From an uncultured Pseudomonadales bacterium (GTDB lineage: Bacteria > Pseudomonadota > Gammaproteobacteria > Pseudomonadales > Azotimanducaceae): 64,000 bases of DNA. The DNA lies in the NCBI GenBank assembly GCA_937775265.1, contig CALKBV010000012.1, forward strand, positions 1 to 64,000. The letters run 5' to 3'. Below are positions 51,252-60,397 of this stretch, piece after piece (the stretch's first letter is position 1; each line of letters starts with the position of its first letter). Below the pieces are notes generated by a model. It ran no database searches, was not told the origin of the DNA, and worked only from the letters and a program-made list of their open reading frames with translations. A program made the position numbers and the translations under genes.

Positions 51252-52745
51252 ATGAAAGCAATAGTCCAGGCTCTTATATTAATCGCTTTGACCACGGGCT
51301 ATCTGACTTCTGCGGCCTCAACCAATGAGTCGAGTGCGGTCGCGGGCATTATTGACCCTGCCGGGGTAAATTACCGACTGCAATCACATTTCGGCGATCT
51401 AGACCAAATCGCTGCTCGAGGCATCCTCCGGGTTCTTGTCACCCACAGCAAAACAGACTTCTTCATTGATCAGGGCCGGATCAGAGGAGTTCAGGCAGAG
51501 TATGTGCAGGAGTTCCTGAAAAAATTGAACCAAGGTAGAACGAATAGATTTCACGCCAGCGAATCCAACCGCATCATCCCTCAGTTTGTACCGGTAGCGT
51601 TTGATGAACTAATCCCATCATTGTTGGCTGGTAAAGGCGACATCGCGGCAGCGTTTCTAACGATGACCCCAGAGCGCGAAGCTGATGTTGATTTTGTTAG
51701 CCCGCAGGGTCGCTTCGTCGATGAGATTCTAGTCGCCCATAAAGATGCAGAACCGATTGAACAGCTCGCCGAGCTTTCTGGTCGCACAGTCTACGTTCTA
51801 AAGGGCAGCAGCTACGCCTGGCATCTACTTGAATTGAATGAAGCGCTTGAAATCGTCGATTTACCACCCGTCAATATGATCAGTACCGACGCCCAATTGC
51901 TGACCGAAGACATACTAGAACTCGTTAATGCCGGCATTATTGACTACACAGTTTGTGATGACTTTAAAGCCAGCCTATGGTCGAAGGCACTTCCTGACAT
52001 TCGGATTTATCCGGATATTCGGTTTTCGTCAGGTCAATCGGTGGGCTGGGTGGTTAGACCAAATTCTCCTCAGCTGACAGCAGCCTTAGACACTTTTTCG
52101 AACGACGTAAAAAAAGGTTCCTTCCTTGGCAACCTTCTGTTCAATAAATATTATGCTTCGACTCAGTGGATCGATAATCCACTAGCGCAAACCGAGCGAG
52201 ATAAGTTCAAGCAGATCATTCATCTGTTTCTTCGGTTTGGCGAGCAGTATCAATTTGATCCGCTGGCCCTTGCGGCTCAGGGGTATCAGGAATCACGATT
52301 CGATCAATCTCTAACGAGTCATAGAGGTGCCGTCGGTGTGATGCAATTGATGCCGAGTACAGCCAAAGACCCTAATGTTGGTATCGTGAATATCCATGAT
52401 ATCGAAAACAATATCCATGCGGGCGCCAAGTACATGAATTTCCTTCGCAATCGATACTTTTCGGATGATGCCATTTCCCCTATCAATCAACGTTTGTTTA
52501 CCTGGGCTGCCTACAATGCAGGACCGGCGAATATCAGCCGTGTCAGAGCTGCCGCCGAAAAAAACGGACTGGATCCAAACGTTTGGTTTAACAACGTAGA
52601 ACATATGGCGGCGAGCAAGATTAGCCGCGAACCCGTCAGATACGTTGCCAACATCTATAAATACTATACGGCCTATCGATTGATAGAGGATCAGGCAGAT
52701 AGTAAATCTGCAGCAATGAAAAAATTTCAATCTTCCGACGAGTAA
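51252..52745 (+). CDS. MltF-like lytic murein transglycosylase with solute-binding domain
   Basis: About 497 residues from ATG 51252, chosen because it gives a signal peptide (MKAIVQALILIALTTGYLT). A solute-binding-like domain (about 45-310) is followed by a transglycosylase SLT domain. That domain has the catalytic Glu in YQESRFDQ near 356, then GAVGVMQLMPSTAKD and AAYNAGPANISRVR. MltF cleaves peptidoglycan glycan strands, with its N-terminal domain sensing muropeptides. No lipobox is seen, so it may be periplasmic rather than outer-membrane bound. Confidence 0.9.
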   Translation: MKAIVQALILIALTTGYLTSAASTNESSAVAGIIDPAGVNYRLQSHFGDLDQIAARGILRVLVTHSKTDFFIDQGRIRGVQAEYVQEFLKKLNQGRTNRFHASESNRIIPQFVPVAFDELIPSLLAGKGDIAAAFLTMTPEREADVDFVSPQGRFVDEILVAHKDAEPIEQLAELSGRTVYVLKGSSYAWHLLELNEALEIVDLPPVNMISTDAQLLTEDILELVNAGIIDYTVCDDFKASLWSKALPDIRIYPDIRFSSGQSVGWVVRPNSPQLTAALDTFSNDVKKGSFLGNLLFNKYYASTQWIDNPLAQTERDKFKQIIHLFLRFGEQYQFDPLALAAQGYQESRFDQSLTSHRGAVGVMQLMPSTAKDPNVGIVNIHDIENNIHAGAKYMNFLRNRYFSDDAISPINQRLFTWAAYNAGPANISRVRAAAEKNGLDPNVWFNNVEHMAASKISREPVRYVANIYKYYTAYRLIEDQADSKSAAMKKFQSSDE

Positions 52746-53019
52746 GAAACTCAGGTTTTTGCATTGTGTTTCAGTCAGCATTCATAGTACCGATCATGGA
52801 AAACCGATCTGCCTGCGCCGACACTGAGAATAGACATGTTACCTATACGCAAAACCGGTAGGTATTTCGGACATGCTCAGCGGTCCAGGTTTCACAACCT
52901 GGGTGAAATTGTAATACGGAGAAAGTTTGAATCTGGCTTAAATTTACAACCATAAATGATTAGGCAGGTCTGAACTTTAAAAAGCTGGTGTACCAGTGAA
53001 ACCGGATGGGAAGTGACAA

Positions 53020-54705
53020 ATGGAAAAACTAAAAGTACTGACGGCAAACCGAATACACACGATGGATCAAGGTCGGCCATATGCTAATGCGGTCGCGGTC
53101 GCAGAGGGCAGGATTGTGTCTGTTGGCACACTTGAATCCTTGCAACCCTGGTTGCGTCGCATACCTCACGAAATTGACGATACCTTCAAGAATCGCATTA
53201 TTCTCCCTGGGTTCATCGATCCGCATACTCACCTGCGCTTGTCTGGCACATACATGGGTTTAAATTATGTGGGGCCGGTTGATTCGACGGACCCACAGGG
53301 TAGATCCGTGCCTAGCCTGGCAGACCGCGATGCGGTGATTGCGCGCCTCAAGTCACTCGTCGACAGCCGTAACGACAACGGAACGTCAGATGACAATCAA
53401 GCTCTGGTCGCGTGGGGCTATGATCCGGGGATGCAGGGCGGCCATCTTGACCGAAAAATGCTCGATGCGATATCGACAGAAGTTCCAGTATGGGTAATGG
53501 CATATGCCCCCCATATTATTTATACAAATACGCCGATGATTGATCAGATTGGTGTTGATGCTGACAGCAGAATTCACGGATTAGGCCGATACCCTGATGG
53601 TTCCTTGAATGGTTGGTTTATTGAAACAGCTGCGACTGCGGTAGCATCGCGTCCAGTGCGCGATGAGCTTTACGCTAACGGATTTGGTCGGGCTGCGTTG
53701 GCGTTGCAGGGGCAGGTTGCCGTCAATAGTGGAGTGACGACGACCGCTGATATGATATACGGAATTCAGTCATTCGACACAGAGTGGGATGACCACGCGG
53801 AAGCAATCTCCAATGGAAAGCTGCCGCTACGGATGTTTTTGGTGCCGTTTGAGCCGACTTTACGCAAGCGATATGGAGACGATTTCCTTAGTTTCTATCA
53901 GACTATGGCCGCAAAATCGACGGACCGATTGGCTGTGCATGGTGTCAAATATGTAAATGACGGATCCTACCCATCAATGACACTGCGCTTGAACTTTCCC
54001 GGCTATCTTGATGGTGAAGAAGGCCTGGCTGGTGAGATTCCCTGGGAAGATATGTTCGAACGTATGTTGCCGTTCTGGAACAACGGTATCCAGATTCATT
54101 CTCATGCGAATGGCGATGAAACGGTCGATATGACGCTTAACACGCTGAATGCCCTGCAAAATGCCTCGCCGCGTTTTGACCACCGGTTTACGATTGAGCA
54201 TTACTGTATTAGCACTCCGGCACAAGCACGGCGCCTTGCAGCACTTGGAGGTGTGGCGAGCGTAAATCCGTATTTTGTGCATTATCGCAGTCAGCTACAT
54301 GCTGACCAGGGATTTGGCCCAGACCGGTCTGAAGCAACGGCAAGGTTGGGTTCTCTGGCGCGTAGTGGTGCTACTTTTGCGTTGCACTCAGACTACAATC
54401 TGGTGGTCGCGCCGATGCATCCATTGACGGCTGCCTGGATCGCGGTTAACCGGCTTGCCGCCGATGGGACAACCGTCGTAGCACCAGGCGAGAGAATCTC
54501 GGTGGACCAGGCGCTGCGTGCCATCACCATCGACGCTGCGTTTGTATTGAACCAGGATCATTGTCTTGGCAGCATTGAGGCTGGAAAACATGCAGATTTT
54601 GTCATTCTTGATGACGATCCCTATGAAGTGGATCCGACAAAAATAAAAGACATCAATATTCGCGGTACCGTTTTAGCGGGGGAGTTTTATGCCGCTAGAA
54701 CATAA
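53020..54705 (+). CDS. Amidohydrolase-3 family protein (YtcJ-like)
   Basis: 561 residues. The metal motif FIDPHTHL lies near residue 66 after a beta-rich start, and HSHANGDET near 360 and TIEHYCIS near 395 carry further ligands. The terminal HADFVILDDDP is typical of the composite amidohydrolase fold. YtcJ-like enzymes hydrolyse N-acyl or formyl compounds, with poorly known substrates. The 3' end overlaps the CobW/G3E GTPase gene by 17 bases, suggesting that the GTPase supplies its metal or is at least co-made. No signal peptide, so cytoplasmic. Confidence 0.87.
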   Translation: MEKLKVLTANRIHTMDQGRPYANAVAVAEGRIVSVGTLESLQPWLRRIPHEIDDTFKNRIILPGFIDPHTHLRLSGTYMGLNYVGPVDSTDPQGRSVPSLADRDAVIARLKSLVDSRNDNGTSDDNQALVAWGYDPGMQGGHLDRKMLDAISTEVPVWVMAYAPHIIYTNTPMIDQIGVDADSRIHGLGRYPDGSLNGWFIETAATAVASRPVRDELYANGFGRAALALQGQVAVNSGVTTTADMIYGIQSFDTEWDDHAEAISNGKLPLRMFLVPFEPTLRKRYGDDFLSFYQTMAAKSTDRLAVHGVKYVNDGSYPSMTLRLNFPGYLDGEEGLAGEIPWEDMFERMLPFWNNGIQIHSHANGDETVDMTLNTLNALQNASPRFDHRFTIEHYCISTPAQARRLAALGGVASVNPYFVHYRSQLHADQGFGPDRSEATARLGSLARSGATFALHSDYNLVVAPMHPLTAAWIAVNRLAADGTTVVAPGERISVDQALRAITIDAAFVLNQDHCLGSIEAGKHADFVILDDDPYEVDPTKIKDINIRGTVLAGEFYAART

Positions 54706-55762
54706 TATGCCGAGACCACGTTCTGAGAGTGATGAGCAGGCATTGTCTAGGGCATGGGATCGGCTGCTGTACACTCTCGGCAGTCCGCCGGCAGATGAGG
54801 TCAGTCTTGATAAGCCGATTCGTTTCACGCAACGAAGCGAAGGTCGAGCTCAGATCCCGGTGACGGTACTAAGCGGTTTCCTAGGCGCTGGAAAAACGAC
54901 CCTTTTGTGTAAGCTTCTTACCGAATCACAGCACAACATATTGGCCATTGTTAATGATGTTTCTGCGATCAACATTGATGCAGCACTGATTCGTTCCTCT
55001 TCTGCTGAGACCATCCAGTTAGAAAACGGTTGCGCGTGCTGTGTGCTAAATAGCGATCTGCAGTATGCGCTCGCGGAGATTGGCGCGAGGGAACTCACTC
55101 CAGACGCGATTGTCATTGAAGCCAGTGGGCTTAGTGATCCTATGGGTATAGCGCAGGCAGTAGCGAATAACGATACAACAGTGCTCGATGGCGTTATTAC
55201 GTTGCTGGATGCGGAAACCATGCATGGATATTTTGATGATCCCTTATCTGCTCCATTGGTGCAGCGTCAGCTCAGCGCCGCTCATCTGATTTGCCTAAGC
55301 AAAACCAAGGACACTGATGATATCAGCGCCATGCAAACAGCAATAAGTGCGATTGCGCCCGGACGAGCAATTATTACCCTAAATGCCATGGATGCTGAGT
55401 TAACCGAGATCGTGCTTGGTGCATTGATGCGAGGGGCGCGTCCTGAGCCCCTTGAAATCCACCACGACTACGCTGGGTTTAAGACGGCCATTATTGAATG
55501 GCCTGAAGCGCCGAGCGCCGATGCTTTTTTCGCACTGCTGGAAAACATTCCCGATTCGGTTTATCGAATGAAGGGATGGGTGACGCTTCAGCAAAAAAGG
55601 CAGTTAACCCGCTACGAAGTTCAAGCCGTTGGGCCCAGATGGCGAGTCAATCGAAGTGCCGTTGCGCCGGATTTCGAGCAACTGGTTATCATCGGGAGAC
55701 ACGAGAGTGAAGCGTTTACAGAATTTTGTGAGTTGCTACTTGCATTGCCGCAGCTACGCTAA
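54689..55762 (+). CDS. CobW/G3E-family GTPase, probable metallochaperone
   Basis: 357 residues. A non-conserved N-terminal 55 residues precede the GTPase domain with P-loop GFLGAGKTT (63-71), the metal-binding CxCC motif GCACC (C115, C117, C118) and EASGLSDP near 144-151. The guanine-recognition NKxD motif reads SKTK (204-207), an unusual departure. The C-terminal CobW domain is short. GGGGGAG five bases before ATG 54689 fixes the start inside the amidohydrolase gene. Members load zinc, cobalt or nickel into partner enzymes; the coupled amidohydrolase is the natural candidate. Confidence 0.87.
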   Translation: MPLEHNMPRPRSESDEQALSRAWDRLLYTLGSPPADEVSLDKPIRFTQRSEGRAQIPVTVLSGFLGAGKTTLLCKLLTESQHNILAIVNDVSAINIDAALIRSSSAETIQLENGCACCVLNSDLQYALAEIGARELTPDAIVIEASGLSDPMGIAQAVANNDTTVLDGVITLLDAETMHGYFDDPLSAPLVQRQLSAAHLICLSKTKDTDDISAMQTAISAIAPGRAIITLNAMDAELTEIVLGALMRGARPEPLEIHHDYAGFKTAIIEWPEAPSADAFFALLENIPDSVYRMKGWVTLQQKRQLTRYEVQAVGPRWRVNRSAVAPDFEQLVIIGRHESEAFTEFCELLLALPQLR

Positions 55763-56518
55763 TGCGAATGCACGGATGATGGCAAACGCCTCCTCCGGGT
55801 TGTCACGCCAGGGGGCCTGGGCTGTATCTTTCACTGCTTCAAATTGAACGATGTCGGGTGACAAGCGTTCAACAATATCAATTGAATCCTGCATTGGTGT
55901 TGCGGGATCATGGGTGCCAGACAGCACAAGCGTTGGCGCCTTAATCTTTCCCAGGTCATCTAACAGATCCATCTTGTGCCAGATTCCGCCAAGCGAATGA
56001 AAAGCCTTCGCAAGCTTGGAGTGAAAGATGACGGAGTCTCGAGGCGGTTGTGGCGTCGTGTTGTAAAATGACATGGACTTGTTTGCAAACTCGGCAATTG
56101 AACGCTCCACATTCATCTTTTCCTGAGTGCTGACTAGCACTAGCTTCCCTGGGTGTTGAGGGTGGCGAATGCCATAGGCCATTGCAACAAACCCGCCGGC
56201 GGACACACCAAGAACAATAGGTTCTTTGATGTCCATCTGATCGCAGAATTCCACAAGATTATCTGCCCAGTTCTCAAGACTGTACGAGCGGTCCGGTGGA
56301 TCGTCAGATCGGCCTGCGCCTGAAAGGTCCAGATACACAATGCGACAGATGTCGCGTAACACCGAAAACGCTGGCTTAAAAACCGAATGGTTTGACTGAC
56401 CGTGGGCACCATGAATCAAAATCAGCGTTGGTAGTTACCTAAGCTCACTACCTACCATTACAAATTCGGGGCCCTCAACACCAAAGAAAATCTTCTTGTC
56501 TGCTAGTTGAGTTTTCAT
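55754..56518 (-). pseudogene. Alpha/beta hydrolase interrupted by a stop codon
   Basis: The complete frame starts at ATG 56516-56518 (MKTQLADKKIFFGVEGPEF) and is broken by TAA at 56435-56437, 27 codons in. It then continues in the same frame as LPTLILIHGAHGQSNHSVF through the nucleophile motif GVSAGG, GTHDPATP and a C-terminal region ending at 55754. Apart from the stop, the fold is intact with about 250 residues. The usual catalytic His position near the end reads KDTAQAPWRDNPE where relatives have GHxxxxxxPE, so catalysis may have been lost too. It overlaps the end of the CobW gene by 9 bases. Confidence 0.82.
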
Positions 56519-57002
56519 GTCTGGATGATCAACTCGTGACCAGAAGTTGACTTGTAGGTTACGTAAAGTGGTTGGTGTTTAGAAGGGTAATGAGTTGCGT
56601 GTTGCTCGAGTGAGTAGTTTTATTTCCACATGCTGTATTGCAATGGAGCGTATGGCAGAAATGGTTACTTTTGGCCAGGGTAGCCGACAACTCGCGAAAA
56701 CCCAGACAGAATTACGCGCACCACCTAGATAGAGGGTCCTGGCAAAAGCCGGTTCAAGCGTCACAAAACGATCTTTCTTAGCACGTGCTGACTGATGACA
56801 CCGGAAGGGCGCTGGCTGGTGCGCCGAGGCATAACGACCCTCGGTATTCTCGCCTCACAAGGTCAGTGTGTCGCCTCACTTCCTGCCAAAAATTGACTCG
56901 TATCAGGAATCTCGCTGCGATTAGCTCACAAATCGGAGGACAATTGGTACTGATTCAGTATTCAGGTCGTTGGTTGAATGTCCCCGTTAAATCTCCTATC
57001 CT
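56519..57002. other. Intergenic region, no gene seen
   Basis: A 484-bp stretch between the hydrolase pseudogene and the DUF3604 tail. Frames on both strands are short and carry no recognised motif. The missing part of the DUF3604 gene was not found here, so it has been deleted rather than merely mutated. Confidence 0.5.
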
Positions 57003-57193
57003 GCTCAGTCGTTGACGGCCAGAAGTCAGTCTATTACGTGCGCGTATTGGAAACCCCCACACCACGTTGGACCACCTACGATGCAGTAGAGATAGGTTTA
57101 GCACCGTCGGATATCGTGCCGGCATTCATTCAGGAAAGCTCCTGGACGTCCCCAGTCTGGTGCGAGTCTGAGCCCATGGCTAAAAGCAAATGA
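57003..57193 (+). pseudogene. C-terminal remnant of a third DUF3604 gene
   Basis: The 62 or so codons read VDGQKSVYYVRVLETPTPRW, then TTYDAVEI and later FIQESSWTSPVWCESEP before a stop. They align with the end of the intact DUF3604 protein (FYYVRVLEIPVPRWTTYDA...SPIWYTP) but extend past its final residues. No start or upstream domain remains. It ends eight bases before the isomerase gene, in the same position DUF3604 holds in the complete set at 44.5-48.3 kb. Confidence 0.85.
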
Positions 57194-57200
57194 AAGAGTG

Positions 57201-58115
57201 ATGGGCATTCTTGGGAAAATCATCAGGGAGCCGCTGCTGCATTTCCTGGCGGTTGGCATCTGTGTGTTTCTACTATTCAATCTCATGAACAAGTCAGCGA
57301 CGGAAAAACCGAGCCGAATCGTTATCTCCTCTGGGCAGGTAGCGTTATTGGCGGCTAACTTTTCCCGCGCACGCCAGCGTCCACCCAGTGAGAAAGAAAT
57401 GCAACGGCTCATCGACACCTATCTGCATGATGAAGTCTACTACCGTGAGGCACTAGCCCTCGGTCTTGACCGGGATGACAGCGTCATTCGTCGGCGCATG
57501 CGCCAAAAACTGAGTTTTATTCTAGAGGATACTGCAGCCCTGCTTGATCCAGATGATGAGGAGCTAACCATCTATATGGGTGCTCATGCAGAACAGTTTC
57601 GCATCCAGTCAGCGGTTTCTTTTCGTCAGGTCTATCTCAGTGCGGATGCACGCAGTGATATCAATGCTGATGCCAAGCAGGTTCTGTCGCGCTTGCGAGC
57701 CGGAGAAAACCCCCTGTCACTCGGTGACCGGATTATGCTTAAAGACACCTATATTTTGGCCTCACGCGATGACATCAAACGGCGCTTTGGTGAGGGTTTC
57801 GCCCAACAGCTGTTAACGCTAGCCCCCGGCGACTGGGCCGGGCCACTGAAGTCGGGTTTTGGTGGCCATTTAGTGTTGATCACCGAGATCAGGCCGAGTC
57901 GTATGCCTCCCTTGAGCGAGGTGAAAGAAAAGGTGAAAAGCGAGTGGTTGCATTCGCGCACAGCGGAGTTGAAACAGGATACCTTTCGCAAGCTGTTAGA
58001 AAGCTACGAAGTGGTGATACAGGAACCCGAGGAATTTTCGGACGCGGCCTCATCCAACTCAGTGCCGATCGGCGATGCGAACGCCGATGTGCCTCCTGAA
58101 AAAGAGCCTCGCTGA
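57201..58115 (+). CDS. Membrane-anchored parvulin-type peptidyl-prolyl isomerase, copy B
   Basis: About 304 residues with the same plan as copy A: REPLLHF, a membrane span at about 13-30, a helical region (YLHDEVYYREALALGLDRDDSVIRRRM matches copy A's YIQEEALYRQAM...) and a parvulin-like domain with VSFRQVYLSAD and GPLKSGFGGHLVLIT. The C-terminal tail is longer and acidic. A GTG three bases upstream is an alternative start. Its stop shares one base with the HupE/UreJ start (TGATG). It has diverged strongly from copy A, so the duplication is old. Confidence 0.85.
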   Translation: MGILGKIIREPLLHFLAVGICVFLLFNLMNKSATEKPSRIVISSGQVALLAANFSRARQRPPSEKEMQRLIDTYLHDEVYYREALALGLDRDDSVIRRRMRQKLSFILEDTAALLDPDDEELTIYMGAHAEQFRIQSAVSFRQVYLSADARSDINADAKQVLSRLRAGENPLSLGDRIMLKDTYILASRDDIKRRFGEGFAQQLLTLAPGDWAGPLKSGFGGHLVLITEIRPSRMPPLSEVKEKVKSEWLHSRTAELKQDTFRKLLESYEVVIQEPEEFSDAASSNSVPIGDANADVPPEKEPR

Positions 58116-59116
58116 TGCAGCCTTATATTCGGCTGCTGGCGGCTTTGGCGCTGGTCATCGTGAGCATGTCTGGCAATGAGGCTTTCGCTGACGATTCGGA
58201 ACCCGCTTATCTAGAGCTAAGAGAAACCACCGCCAATCGCTACAATCTATCGTGGCGCGTACCCCTGGTTTCGGGCAGGAGGGCGCAGCTGGAATTACAG
58301 TTCGGTGAGCACGTGCGCAATCTCACTGAGCCCGTGCTGCAACAACTTCCAGGCTCAGTAGTCGAACGCCGATTAATCGAAACGGGGGTAAATGGCCTGG
58401 TCGGCGAGCGTATCGAAATACTCGGTTTGCAGGTGACTAACATCGATGTGATTGTTCGGGTCGAATTTGCGGATGGTGTAAGCTCAACTGAGTTGCTCAA
58501 ACCCGCGCAGCGCTCGCTAATCGTTGAGGGTCCGCCCTCTAGTGAGCAGGTCGCCTGGGATTACACAGTGCTCGGTGTTGAACACATATTAGCTGGTTTC
58601 GACCATTTACTTTTTGTTTTGGCGCTTGTGCTGATTGTCAGCAACGCACGTCGTCTGCTGATAACAATTACTGCGTTCACGATTGCGCACAGTATTACCC
58701 TGGCAGCTGCCACACTGGGCCTGGTGGCGGCGCCTCGTCCGCCGGTCGAGGCAGTTATTGCGCTCTCTATTATGTTCCTGGCCAACGAGTTGGTAAAAAT
58801 TACGCGCGGCTTGCCCAGTCTTACCGCACGCCACCCATGGTTGGTGGCGTTTGGCTTTGGCCTGTTACATGGAATGGGCTTCGCCGGTGCCTTGTCAGAG
58901 ATCGGCTTACCGCAACACGAAATCCCTTTAGCCTTGTTGATGTTCAACGTTGGTGTTGAGGCTGGTCAGGTCACATTTGTTGCGGGGATTCTCCTGCTTA
59001 TCTATGCCCTGAAAAGGTTGTGCAAGGACTGGCCTGCATGGAGCACGTATCTGCCCACCTATGGTATAGGGGGCATGGCAGCATTCTGGTTTGTTGAACG
59101 GCTCACCGAGTTCTAA
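58115..59116 (+). CDS. HupE/UreJ-type membrane protein, copy B
   Basis: 333 residues: signal peptide (1 to about 25), a periplasmic domain of about 120 residues, then six or so spans. The polar set is the same as in copy A: H157, D163 and H164 (EHILAGFDH), H192 (IAHSIT), H252 (LLHGMGF) and E282 (GVEAGQ). Conservation of all these between two otherwise diverged copies points to a metal or proton site under selection. It is coupled to the isomerase gene by a one-base overlap. Confidence 0.85.
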   Translation: MQPYIRLLAALALVIVSMSGNEAFADDSEPAYLELRETTANRYNLSWRVPLVSGRRAQLELQFGEHVRNLTEPVLQQLPGSVVERRLIETGVNGLVGERIEILGLQVTNIDVIVRVEFADGVSSTELLKPAQRSLIVEGPPSSEQVAWDYTVLGVEHILAGFDHLLFVLALVLIVSNARRLLITITAFTIAHSITLAAATLGLVAAPRPPVEAVIALSIMFLANELVKITRGLPSLTARHPWLVAFGFGLLHGMGFAGALSEIGLPQHEIPLALLMFNVGVEAGQVTFVAGILLLIYALKRLCKDWPAWSTYLPTYGIGGMAAFWFVERLTEF

Positions 59117-59294
59117 TTGGCAGGTTTATCCCGAACCTTGATTTCGTCACGACGAAAACCACAGCGGACGTCACCGCCCAGGACGTTATCCAAACCATTC
59201 TGGTAATAGCTGCCTACCAAGAGATTTTCCCGTTTGCAGCCGACCTTTTAAGCGTGAGTACTTCCTGGGTCAATCTGACTCGATATCACGGGGG

Positions 59295-60095
59295 CTAGCG
59301 ACCCTTCCAAATAGGATCGCGCTTTTCCGCGAATGCACGGGGGCCCTCGAGTGTGTCTTCGCTCTTCTGGCGTACTTGTTCTGATTCGTAAGGCGTGTAG
59401 TAGGCCGTGGACAGTGAATAGTCCAGCCCGCGCATTGTTGCTTCCTTAGTGGCCCTGACAGAGAGTGGCGCGCAGCTAAGGATATCCCTGACATAGCCTT
59501 CCGTCGTCTCCAGCAACTGGCTTGCGGGGACTACTTCATTCACAAGTCCCAGTTGGAAAGCTCGTTCGGCGCTCATATGTCGGCCTGTCAGCATATAACC
59601 CATCGCGGGTTTAAGGCCTATTTGTCTGGGTAGTCTGTGGACACCAGCGGAACCCGCGATCAATCCTCTCCTTGGTTCCGGAAGCCCGAACTCCGAATGA
59701 TCGGCAGCGATAATAATGTCACATGCCATGGCGACTTCCAGCCCACCACCCAAAGCAAACCCATTGACCATGGCGATGATCGGTTTTGGGTGATACCAGC
59801 GCTCGATGATGTGCCGAGTCTCTGACTGGAGTCTCCGCCATTCGTTTTGCTGCTCCGGGCTGGCATCTTGTTCACGGGCGCGTTGTTTTAAGTCCGCACC
59901 GGCGCAGAATGCGCGCTCTCCGGCGCCTGTAATGACGGTTAGCCAGATGTCTTCATCAGCTTCGACCTGGTCAAGGTGTTGGGATAGTTGCCAGCGCAGT
60001 TCGGGGTTCAGTGAATTCAGCGCCTCAGGTCGGTTCAGGGTAATCCACGCACATCGGTCACGCACTTCAAATAGCGTGGTATCTGTTTCAATCAT
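59295..60095 (-). CDS. Enoyl-CoA hydratase family protein
   Basis: 266 residues with CoA oxyanion segment FCAGADL near 62-68 and both hydratase glutamates, in GGGLEVAMACD near 116-126 and FGLPEPRRG near 137-145. The C-terminus GPRAFAEKRDPIWKGR is typical. It closely resembles the hydratase at 24179 in its active-site wording (FGLPE, AFxEKRxPxWKG), so the two may be related copies. It lies alone, convergent with the HupE/UreJ set. Substrate unknown. Confidence 0.92.
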   Translation of the reverse strand: MIETDTTLFEVRDRCAWITLNRPEALNSLNPELRWQLSQHLDQVEADEDIWLTVITGAGERAFCAGADLKQRAREQDASPEQQNEWRRLQSETRHIIERWYHPKPIIAMVNGFALGGGLEVAMACDIIIAADHSEFGLPEPRRGLIAGSAGVHRLPRQIGLKPAMGYMLTGRHMSAERAFQLGLVNEVVPASQLLETTEGYVRDILSCAPLSVRATKEATMRGLDYSLSTAYYTPYESEQVRQKSEDTLEGPRAFAEKRDPIWKGR

Positions 60096-60397
60096 TTAAA
60101 GGTCCAGGGTACAAGCGAAACCAGATTGTCGCAGATTTTGCGATGGCTGGGCCAGTGGTCCGGTGAATGCGCAGGGCGCGGGTATCGTGTCTGCTGCCCG
60201 ATGCTAATAGTGCGGTCCCGCTAGTGGCTGCATGTGGGCCCTGGTGGGCGGGTAAAAGCCTTGTGGAAAACCGCCCGGGGTCCGGTTTGATGATAAATAT
60301 CCATCAAAGTTAATGATCAGGGGCTCTTTGAAGGTAAATTCAGATTTATTTGTGGCTCGGTTTGGTGAAAACTAGATTTCTTTTATAGGAGATTCAA
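60096..60397. other. Divergent intergenic region, no gene seen
   Basis: A 302-bp gap between the divergent hydratase and SDR genes, which must hold both promoters. No ORF, RNA gene or clear operator was recognised. Confidence 0.5.
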
